From an uncultured Synergistales bacterium (GTDB lineage Bacteria > Synergistota > Synergistia > Synergistales > Aminobacteriaceae), in contig CAJORD010000302.1 in the NCBI GenBank assembly GCA_905236605.1, positions 1 to 5,609 on the forward strand: DNA of 5,609 bases, in the 5' to 3' direction. Shown here piece by piece: positions 1 through 5,494 of this stretch. Positions within the stretch are counted from its first letter, which is position 1. Each line of letters begins with the position of its first letter. The translations under genes and the position numbers were made by a program. Under the pieces are notes generated by a model. The model searched no databases, was not told where the DNA came from, and saw only the letters and a program-made list of their open reading frames with translations.

Positions 1-1274
1 AATTTTCCCACGCGAGCCTGACGCGCTGCAAGTTCATCATGAAGTTTATCGAGCGCTCTTTGAGTGTCGTAAAGCTGTCTGTGAAGCTCTTCAGGGTCAG
101 GAATGGCCGCGCCTGAAACATAAGGGTGAGAGATAGAGCCGCACAACGGGCAAGGTAAACCGTCCTGCAAAAGTTCGCGGACCGCTTCAATATCTTGAAT
201 ACGTTTTAGAAGTTCCGAACGCTTTTCAAGTTTTGCAACCTCGGCTTGAAGTTCGTTAATCCGTCCTGACTGTTCAACATCACGAATATTAAGATTACGG
301 GTCTCTTGTTGGATTCGAGTTTTGATTTCCTGAAAATTTTTCACGCGCTCTTCAAGGTCGCGAACGGCCTGAAATTTTTTATAGAGTTCGTCAAGGTCGG
401 TAAGTCGTTGCGTATTTCTGTCGCAAATTTCGCGCCACTCGGCTATGGTCTTGCCCTTGAGAGAGCTTTCAAAAAACGACCGGGCCTTCACAAAAAATTT
501 TTCGTGGACAGCGAGACTGTGAGTAGAGTCCGCTAGCGTTGTTGAGCGATCATTAAGAACAGTTTGCGCCTGTTGACGCTGTTCGATAGCTTTATTCCAC
601 GAAGATTTTAATTCGAGCCGCCGCGCTTCCGCCTTCTCGAACATTGAAAAACATTTTTGAATACCCGCCAATCCCGTCTGCAATTTTTCATCAATCGAAT
701 GAAACTGCAAAAATTTTCTCGTCTCACGCATAGCGAGTTCTAATTTTTCAAGCTCGATTCGCTCTTTCTCAACGCGTTCGGCGCATTCTTTCCGCTGTCG
801 CTCGGCTTCCGTATATTCTTCGCGAGTCTGTTTAACGGCTTCCTGACGGTCTTTAATTTGTTCGTCAAGCCCCTTAACCCGCTGCACTATATTTTGAAGT
901 TGAGTTTGCGCTGCGAGTTTGTCGCGATATTCACCCTCAATAATATTCAGAGCCTCTTCCGCGTTTCGAAGGTCTGCGCGCGCGGTCGTCATTTCGTCAC
1001 GGAGAGTGGCTTGACGAATTTTATTTTTCTCGCGCATTGCTCGAAGTTCTTTTATGACTTCGTAATCTTCGCCAAGCTCAAGAGTTTTTCCGCCTCTTTC
1101 AAGTCGCTGCTTCGACGGCACAAAAAGAGCAGACCGACGTTCCCAATCTGCACGGCGTGCGTCAATATCCTTTAATAATTCGCGTTGATGAATTTCGGCG
1201 GCTTTGCGCGTCAAGAGATTTTTTAATTTTTCAAAGTCTTGTAATAATTCTTCAACCTGATTTTCAAGCGTCAT
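1..1274 (-). CDS. sbcC: SbcC/Rad50-like coiled-coil protein with zinc hook, lacking the N-terminal ATPase lobe; 3' end outside window
   Basis: I translated this from ATG at 1274-1272; 424 residues lie in the window, with no stop before the left edge. Nearly all of it is charged, heptad-rich coiled coil (Glu, Lys, Arg, Gln, Leu). At residues 375-384 is the motif CPLCGSISHP, the SbcC/Rad50 zinc hook: two Cys (C375, C378) that share a metal with a partner hook. A stretch near residues 50-95 resembles the ascending coil just after the ATPase lobe in SbcC. In the family, SbcC pairs with SbcD as an ATP-dependent nuclease acting on DNA ends and hairpins. Here no Walker A or other N-terminal ATPase sequence precedes the coil: an in-frame TAA lies eight codons upstream, and tilS fills the upstream DNA in another frame. 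A Shine-Dalgarno AAGGGAG (1292-1286) sits 11 nt before the ATG, inside tilS, and the genes overlap by 11 bp. Whether the C-terminal ATPase lobe follows cannot be seen. Family membership is firm; function is uncertain. Confidence 0.82.
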   Translation of the reverse strand, partial: MTLENQVEELLQDFEKLKNLLTRKAAEIHQRELLKDIDARRADWERRSALFVPSKQRLERGGKTLELGEDYEVIKELRAMREKNKIRQATLRDEMTTARADLRNAEEALNIIEGEYRDKLAAQTQLQNIVQRVKGLDEQIKDRQEAVKQTREEYTEAERQRKECAERVEKERIELEKLELAMRETRKFLQFHSIDEKLQTGLAGIQKCFSMFEKAEARRLELKSSWNKAIEQRQQAQTVLNDRSTTLADSTHSLAVHEKFFVKARSFFESSLKGKTIAEWREICDRNTQRLTDLDELYKKFQAVRDLEERVKNFQEIKTRIQQETRNLNIRDVEQSGRINELQAEVAKLEKRSELLKRIQDIEAVRELLQDGLPCPLCGSISHPYVSGAAIPDPEELHRQLYDTQRALDKLHDELAARQARVGK

Positions 1275-2316
1275 GTTCGTTTTTGCTCCCTTCAAAAATT
1301 ATTTTGCCATTTTCACTTTTAATTGTCATTTTCCTGCTCCATTGAAAAATAAAATTTGACGGCTTCGCAATTAAATTCGCAAGTTCTTCGCAACGTTCGC
1401 GCGACAAAGTTTTCAAATTTAAGTTTCGCCCGGCCTCACGAATCACTAAAGCTCTTTCCTCATTCGTGAACGTGCGCAAAATTTTTCGACTTAAAACTAA
1501 ATTTTGAAAATCTGAATCCCTACAACGCTCTAATAATTCTCGGCTTCGTTCGTCTTCGGCCTGTCTTAATGCGCGCATGTCTTCACCAAAATTTGCAAGG
1601 TGTTCGACGGCGGAAGAATTAATTTTGCTATTTATTAATGGAAGAATCTTCAGTCGAATAAAATTTCGAGTGTATTCGGTTTCGTCGTTGGTGCTGTCGT
1701 CGCGCCAAGGAATTTTTCTGACTTTCAAAATCTCCCGCAAAAAATCGCGCCGAAGTCCTAAGAGCGGCCGAAAAAATTTTATTCCGTTATATTCTGTGCA
1801 TTCGGTCATTCCGACGGCGCCACGAATCCCGGAGCCTCTCAAAATATTAAATAAAACAGTTTCGGCCAAGTCGTCGCGATTATGTCCAAGAAAAACTGAA
1901 ACAGAAGCATCAAAAAATTTTTGATGAATTATTTCGCAAATTGCCTCACGTCTTAGACGACGGGCCGCGGCTTCGAGCGATTCACCTTTTAATTTTTGTT
2001 CAGGGACGTTAATTTTTTCTGCGGCTGCTTCGATTCCAAACTCGTGAGCGAGTTTCATCACAAAATTTTCATCTTCATCAGCTTCAGTGCCTCTGATTCC
2101 GTGGTTGACATGAACGACAAAAATTTTCCCGTCATAAAATTTATGAAAGAGCCACAGCAGCGCAACAGAATCGCCGCCGCCTGATACAGCGATAACGGCG
2201 CCCCTGTTATTTGCTGGAAACCAGCCTTGACGCTTGCCCGTGTCTTCAAAATATTTTTTTAGAACATAATCTGAAAGTTCAAAAGGGATTTCGGATTTAT
2301 AAAATTTAATTCCCAT
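1264..2316 (-). CDS. tilS: tRNA(Ile)-lysidine synthase TilS, short form
   Basis: TilS uses ATP and lysine to convert C34 of the tRNA(Ile) CAU anticodon to lysidine, so that it reads AUA; it is a cytoplasmic and normally essential enzyme. The 350-residue product shows the PP-loop SGGGDS at residues 45-50, HVNHGIRG at 69-76, GHNRDDLAETVL at 144-155 followed by RGSGIRG, then the RPLLGL and DDSTN...RNFIR signatures of the family. After the N-terminal catalytic domain there is a helical substrate-binding segment, and the protein ends at a point resembling the start of the C-terminal domain. It is shorter than the roughly 430-460 residues of E. coli or B. subtilis TilS and appears to lack the C-terminal TilS domain, as compact forms do. 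The ATG lies inside the end of the transglycosylase gene (11-bp overlap) with no convincing Shine-Dalgarno, so translation is probably coupled. The next gene starts 11 bp before its TGA. Confidence 0.95.
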   Translation of the reverse strand: MGIKFYKSEIPFELSDYVLKKYFEDTGKRQGWFPANNRGAVIAVSGGGDSVALLWLFHKFYDGKIFVVHVNHGIRGTEADEDENFVMKLAHEFGIEAAAEKINVPEQKLKGESLEAAARRLRREAICEIIHQKFFDASVSVFLGHNRDDLAETVLFNILRGSGIRGAVGMTECTEYNGIKFFRPLLGLRRDFLREILKVRKIPWRDDSTNDETEYTRNFIRLKILPLINSKINSSAVEHLANFGEDMRALRQAEDERSRELLERCRDSDFQNLVLSRKILRTFTNEERALVIREAGRNLNLKTLSRERCEELANLIAKPSNFIFQWSRKMTIKSENGKIIFEGSKNEHDA

Positions 2317-4252
2317 ATAACAATCTGTAAATTTCTAAATTCGCTGAAACTCTTTGAACATAGCCGTTAGTCTCCTCGAATTTCACGGCCTCGATCCAGT
2401 GTGGCAAGTCTGCGCGTTCACCTACGGCTTTGAGCCATTTACGAGCGTTGCCGCTTCCTGCGTTATAGGCCGCCATGACGTATTCTTTTCTCGCAAAATT
2501 TTTGCCGAGCCAACCTAAGTGCGACGTTCCTAATTTAATATTGTCGCTAGCGTTGTATAAATCGTAATTTTTGAGTCCCGCGCGCTTGGCCTCTTCTTTA
2601 GCAGTCGCTGGCATAAGCTGCATTAATCCCGCTGCGCCGACCCAACTCTTAGCGCTGACTTTGAACGCACTTTCCTGACGCATTATCGCCCAAACGAAAT
2701 TATTTTCGACGCCGTACTGTTTGGCCGCAGCGTCAACGAGATTTTTATAAGGCCGTGGATAGAGAGCTTCTAAGTCCGAACGATAAAGCGTCGCACTCGA
2801 AGTCATTAAAGATTCAAGCCTGCGAGCTTCGGAGTAACTCTCTTCAAGTCCGAGCCATTGCGACAAAATCAAAGCTCGATATAATTCGCGCGCGGTTGCC
2901 TTCGGGCGTGAGAGTCTTAAGTAAGCGTGATTAATAAATCCCCATTCTTCGAGCTCCGAGGGCTTGAGATTCAAATTCGGGTTAGTGCCGTTAAGAATTT
3001 TGGGATTCGGATTAATCAAAAGGCCGTAAATCGTGAGCGGATATTTATTTTTGAGAGTATTAAGAGTGTTTTGAGCGGCCTGATTTTGCCCGGCGAGTTG
3101 TTGCGCGTGAGCGAGCCAATATAAAATTCTTGCGCGTTTATAAAAAGTAACGTCCGGCGCGTCGGTCTGTCGAAATAATTTTACGGCCTCGGCAGCGTTC
3201 CCGGCGTCAAGATTTCGCCAAGCTCTTGCCCATAAGACATTGAAAGAAAAATTTGTGCCGGGGAAAGATTTCAAAATTTGAGCTTCGTAAATATCTCTTG
3301 CTTGCGGATTGTCTTTGCCAGTGAGATTAACAAGAGCCTGAAGCGCGCGCGCCTGAACATTCCCGCGACGTTCCCGAGCTATGCGTTCAAGAACTCGCAT
3401 AGTTTTTTCTTTCATGCCTTTGTCTTTTGCGAGATTGCCGAGACGAGTTACGGAGCTAGCCGCGTAAGAGTTGCCGCTGATGGCGAGATTACCCCACAAA
3501 TTCAAAGCGTTATCGTTTTGTTTCAGTCGCGAGTTCGCCCACGCTTTGTAATAAAGAGCTTTGCGACCCGTCGCTGTGTTTAGATATTCGAGGGCCTTTT
3601 GATTGTCGCCCATAGTGTGATAATAAACTCCAAGCGCCGTTTTGATATTGTTGTTCATGTTTTTAACTTGCGACAACACGGCGGCAGCCTCTTTGTTGCT
3701 TCCTTGAAGTTCAAGCAGCTTCAAAGCATTTTCAACTTGATTGCCCGTGTTAAATTTCACAAGCCGCGTGAGCGTATAAATCTTTCGTTCGTCAGTGCCT
3801 GCGTTCGTCAACATTCTATTTAACGACGAAAGAGAATTTTTAGAATCCTGATTTTTGTCATAAATCCGATATTGAGCGAGCGCGACATAATATTTCAGAT
3901 CCGTAGGCGCGTTTTTATAAAGACTGTCCGCGAGCGTTAGAGCTTTTTTATCTTGATTCAAATTTTCGTAGCCAAGCAGCCGTGTCATATCTGCGTAAGG
4001 ACGAACGGACGCCGGGAAATTTTTTGAATGACTTTCGAGAAGCTCAACAGCCTCTTGCCATTTATTTTGAAATCTGTAAGCGTTGGCCATGAGCGAATAG
4101 TCGTTTGCAGTTTTCTTTTTCAGCGAATTAAATTGCATTTCCATTTCCGGCCAAGCGCGTCGCCAAAAAAGATTTTTCAAGCTCTCCGCACCGTACGAAC
4201 ACGACGCGAAGATTAATAAAAACAAAATCGCGGGGAAAAATTTTCTGTGCAT
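2306..4252 (-). CDS. slt: Slt70-type soluble lytic murein transglycosylase (GH23)
   Basis: The enzyme cleaves the MurNAc-GlcNAc bond of peptidoglycan with formation of 1,6-anhydroMurNAc, in the periplasm. At 648 residues it matches the length of E. coli Slt70. Residues 1-22 are an export signal: MHRK, a hydrophobic core, then ASCSYGAES. Cleavage could be by signal peptidase I after SYG, or Cys18 could be lipidated, although Phe at -3 makes a poor lipobox. Residues of about 30-490 form an alpha-helical, TPR-like superhelix with repeated A-x-A-Y, ALxYL and AxxLF-type units. The catalytic domain covers about 510-648: catalytic Glu527 in RQESAF, GAAGLMQLMPATA at 539-551, and AAYNAGSGNARKWL at 594-607. 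It follows the YkgJ-type gene after 36 bp and overlaps tilS by 11 bp. All GH23 signature motifs are intact. Slt versus another TPR-containing lytic transglycosylase is the only ambiguity in naming. Confidence 0.95.
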   Translation of the reverse strand: MHRKFFPAILFLLIFASCSYGAESLKNLFWRRAWPEMEMQFNSLKKKTANDYSLMANAYRFQNKWQEAVELLESHSKNFPASVRPYADMTRLLGYENLNQDKKALTLADSLYKNAPTDLKYYVALAQYRIYDKNQDSKNSLSSLNRMLTNAGTDERKIYTLTRLVKFNTGNQVENALKLLELQGSNKEAAAVLSQVKNMNNNIKTALGVYYHTMGDNQKALEYLNTATGRKALYYKAWANSRLKQNDNALNLWGNLAISGNSYAASSVTRLGNLAKDKGMKEKTMRVLERIARERRGNVQARALQALVNLTGKDNPQARDIYEAQILKSFPGTNFSFNVLWARAWRNLDAGNAAEAVKLFRQTDAPDVTFYKRARILYWLAHAQQLAGQNQAAQNTLNTLKNKYPLTIYGLLINPNPKILNGTNPNLNLKPSELEEWGFINHAYLRLSRPKATARELYRALILSQWLGLEESYSEARRLESLMTSSATLYRSDLEALYPRPYKNLVDAAAKQYGVENNFVWAIMRQESAFKVSAKSWVGAAGLMQLMPATAKEEAKRAGLKNYDLYNASDNIKLGTSHLGWLGKNFARKEYVMAAYNAGSGNARKWLKAVGERADLPHWIEAVKFEETNGYVQRVSANLEIYRLLYGN

Positions 4253-4265
4253 ATAAAATTGAAGT

Positions 4266-4271
4266 CTCCTT
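4266..4271 (-). promoter_or_regulatory. Ribosome binding site of the transglycosylase gene, unusually distant from its ATG
   Basis: Read on the minus strand, AAGGAG lies 13 nt upstream of the ATG at 4252; 5-9 nt is usual. The intervening bases are AT-rich, and no nearer start codon exists in this frame. The signal sequence begins properly at this ATG, so the start is accepted. The spacing may lower initiation relative to the preceding YkgJ-type gene. Confidence 0.55.
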
Positions 4272-4288
4272 AAAAAAATTTTGAATAA

Positions 4289-4546
4289 TTATATAATGCG
4301 CTTTTTTAATTTTTCGCAGACTTCGTAATTAAGATTATAAAATTCTTCGCGCGTCATTTTGTCTTCAAAAAAAACTTTGTACATAGCCTCGACGTTGCAA
4401 AATAGCGGCCGTGATTTATAAATTCTGCACAGATTTTTTTCCGCGTCTAAAAATCTGCACGCTCCCGACTCGTCAGCAAGACGCTCTAAAATTTTTACTT
4501 TGCCGACGTTCTTGCAACATTGACCGCAACAATCGCACTTGAACAT
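4289..4546 (-). CDS. YkgJ-type CxxCxxCC cysteine-cluster protein
   Basis: The 85-residue protein belongs to the small YkgJ / CxxCxxCC family, described as putative zinc- or iron-chelating proteins of unknown biochemical role. Eight cysteines are visible: C4, C6, C7, C10 and C11 at the N-terminus in CDCCGQCC, then C30 (ACRFL), C40 (LCRIY) and C50 (RPLFC). C77 near the C-terminus is a further one. The order of a double-Cys cluster, CxFL, CxIYxxRPxxC is the family signature, so the domain is complete although the protein is short. There is no signal peptide or membrane segment, so it is probably cytoplasmic. The start is well set: AGGAGG lies 7 nt before the ATG. The transglycosylase gene begins 36 bp downstream, which suggests one transcript. 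I saw no clear minus-strand promoter just upstream, so it may be read from the promoter near 5360. Confidence 0.88.
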   Translation of the reverse strand: MFKCDCCGQCCKNVGKVKILERLADESGACRFLDAEKNLCRIYKSRPLFCNVEAMYKVFFEDKMTREEFYNLNYEVCEKLKKRII

Positions 4547-4559
4547 TTGAAATCCTCCT

Positions 4560-4589
4560 CTGCCAGCTGGGCTCCTGCCGTGCTATAAT
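4560..4589 (+). promoter_or_regulatory. Candidate sigma-A/sigma-70 promoter with extended -10, reading rightward
   Basis: An extended -10, TGCTATAAT, lies at 4581-4589. An approximate -35, CTGCCA (4560-4565, four of six consensus bases), stands 18 bp upstream of the TATAAT hexamer. Transcription would run rightward through a strong Shine-Dalgarno at 4620-4626. It points away from the YkgJ-type gene and against the peptidase-like gene. The -10 is good; the -35 is only fair. Confidence 0.45.
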
Positions 4590-4631
4590 TCAAAAATCCA
4601 AAATCAATTTTAACTTAACGGAGGTGCAAAC

Positions 4632-4676
4632 GTGTTTGACTTTTTTAAATTCCCAAGGAAGCAAAGAAGAAAGTAA
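4632..4676 (+). CDS. 14-codon ORF with strong ribosome binding site; small peptide or 5' remnant of a lost gene
   Basis: GTG at 4632 opens a 14-residue reading frame, MFDFFKFPRKQRRK, ending at TAA 4674-4676. A near-perfect Shine-Dalgarno GGAGGTG (4620-4626) stands 5 nt before the GTG, and an extended -10 lies about 45 bp upstream, so transcription and translation signals are both present. The peptide has an aromatic half followed by a strongly basic half. This could be a real membrane-seeking small peptide. It is also what the first codons of a deleted gene would look like, since many proteins begin with a similar MFxFFK stretch. The frame ends just before a degenerate 7-bp repeat and the 3' end of a gene on the other strand, which favours a remnant. 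I do not recognise a family. Confidence 0.35.
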   Translation: MFDFFKFPRKQRRK

Positions 4677-4683
4677 GAAGTTT

Positions 4684-4718
4684 CTAACTCCTCACTCCTC
4701 ACGCCTAACTCCTAATTT
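4684..4718. repeat. Degenerate 7-bp tandem repeat, five units
   Basis: Five consecutive heptamers can be read from 4684: CTAACTC, CTCACTC, CTCACGC, CTAACTC, CTAATTT, the last one decayed. On the minus strand the unit is GAGTTAG or GAGTGAG. The array ends inside the peptidase-like gene: the last codons of that gene (Arg-Ser-stop) are written in repeat sequence. Short heptameric repeats of this general kind are known from cyanobacterial intergenic regions; a relationship is not implied. Confidence 0.75.
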
Positions 4719-5316
4719 TAATAATTCCGCCTTTGCGTTCGTTACGAGTGTCGTGCATGTTGCGAAGGCTGAACCATTGATACTCGGCATATGTTACGGT
4801 CATAACTTTAATATCGTCTTCAGTTTCTTCATAGCCCGCTAAATTAAACCAGTGCCACTGAAAATCATCGAGTTTAATATCGTGGTGCATGAGCATTAAG
4901 AATGGCACCGGAAAATTTCTGTCAATTTGATTTACAATAGCAGCCGCGAAAGTTTCATAATCGACATTTCCAGAAATTCCTTCGAGAATCAAATTTTCAT
5001 TTTTAATTTCTTTCATGTAATCATAGAAGCCGCAAATATAAGTTTCAAGATAATCAATTCCATGATAGCGCGGAGTCAAAAATGGTTTCATAATCGAAGC
5101 AAATTTTATAAAATCCGTGCGCGATAAATTTTCTGCGTCGAACGGGTAGAGCGTCCTAAATTTTTCGGTCTGAAGTCGAGATAAAAAAATGCAAATGTCG
5201 CACGCCGTTACAGCAGCACAGCCTCCCATGTTCATATCCCATTCGGGCAGCCAATCTTGATTACCGCCGGGGGTGCCGTCGATTTTGAAGTAATCTAAAA
5301 TTTTTTTGTGCAACAA
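4705..5316 (-). CDS. Conserved-looking protein, probable C39-like papain-fold cysteine peptidase
   Basis: This 203-residue protein is not one I can name. Its layout resembles the C39/papain fold: Gln20 followed by Cys33 in NMGGCAAVTACD (candidate nucleophile at the start of a helix), a hydrophobic strand FPVPFLMLM near residues 134-143, then His155 in WHWFNLAGY, which fits the family pattern H-x-x-x-x-x-G-Y, and a further strand VMTVTY. The usual Asp/Asn after the last strand is not obvious, so activity is doubtful. There is no signal peptide or membrane segment; a cytoplasmic role is likely. The start is TTG at 5316 (or TTG at 5313): an in-frame TGA lies three codons upstream, the first internal ATG falls next to the Cys motif, and the Shine-Dalgarno is weak. 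The TAG stop lies inside a 7-bp repeat, so the C-terminus may have been altered. It is transcribed away from the palindromic promoter at 5351-5369. The peptidase assignment is inference from motifs. Confidence 0.7.
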   Translation of the reverse strand: MLHKKILDYFKIDGTPGGNQDWLPEWDMNMGGCAAVTACDICIFLSRLQTEKFRTLYPFDAENLSRTDFIKFASIMKPFLTPRYHGIDYLETYICGFYDYMKEIKNENLILEGISGNVDYETFAAAIVNQIDRNFPVPFLMLMHHDIKLDDFQWHWFNLAGYEETEDDIKVMTVTYAEYQWFSLRNMHDTRNERKGGIIKIRS

Positions 5317-5350
5317 ATTTTCTCACACAGCTTTCAACAAAATTTTTTTG

Positions 5351-5369
5351 AGCAATATATTATAATGCT
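5351..5369. promoter_or_regulatory. 19-bp palindrome carrying divergent -10 elements; candidate operator
   Basis: The 19 bp at 5351-5369 form arms of nine bases around a central T, with one mismatched pair (5355/5365). It contains TATAAT on the plus strand (5361-5366) and TATAAT on the minus strand (5364-5359), sharing four bases. The leftward start would serve the peptidase-like gene at 5316, and the rightward one the ORFs from 5405. No convincing -35 is visible in either direction, which suggests activator help or weak promoters. A dyad placed on the -10 is where a dimeric repressor would block both directions. Confidence 0.5.
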
Positions 5370-5404
5370 GAAAAAGTTTCTATCACACGAAGGAGAGTGT
5401 CAGC

Positions 5405-5494
5405 TTGAAATTCATGCAAGCATTGCCGATACGTCTACGTCGTTTAAGGCATGGTGTTCATACAACTAAGAGATGTAAAACTTTCTTTACTTGA
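5405..5494 (+). CDS. 29-codon basic leader ORF, possible upstream ORF or frameshifted gene start
   Basis: TTG at 5405 opens 29 codons ending at TGA 5492-5494. AAGGAG (5390-5395) lies 9 nt before it, the best ribosome site in this part of the window, and a TATAAT lies about 40 bp upstream. An internal ATG occurs at codon 4. The peptide is strongly basic (IRLRRLRHG, then HTTKRCK) and matches nothing I know. It overlaps, in another frame, the first 44 bases of the acidic ORF that starts at 5451. It could be a leader peptide coupling translation of that ORF, or the two could be one gene broken by a frameshift. The sequence alone does not decide. Confidence 0.35.
   Translation: MKFMQALPIRLRRLRHGVHTTKRCKTFFT

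Noticed and set aside
306..1345. Plus-strand open frames at 306-536, 858-1175 and 1157-1345
   Set aside because: They lie antisense to the SbcC-like coil or the end of tilS, lack good ribosome sites and look like complements of real coding sequence.
1577..2249. Open frames at 1577-1924 and 1996-2184 (plus) and 2058-2249 (minus) inside tilS
   Set aside because: tilS shows intact family motifs across this region; these are other-frame shadows.
2927..4216. Plus-strand open frames inside the transglycosylase gene
   Set aside because: The minus-strand protein is complete, with signal peptide, helical repeats and catalytic motifs.
4253..4288. Terminator between the YkgJ-type and transglycosylase genes
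   Set aside because: The T/A run is present but no GC-rich stem precedes it; an operon is more likely.
4563..4570. Palindrome CCAGCTGG upstream of the YkgJ-type gene, considered as a terminator or operator
   Set aside because: It is only 8 bp, has no loop or T-run, and is common by chance.
4624..4842. 72-codon plus-strand frame from GTG 4624
   Set aside because: Its start codon lies inside the Shine-Dalgarno that serves GTG 4632, it has no ribosome site of its own, and it then runs antisense through the peptidase-like gene.
4927..5127. 66-codon plus-strand frame inside the peptidase-like gene
   Set aside because: It is antisense to a gene with recognisable motifs and has no supporting signals.
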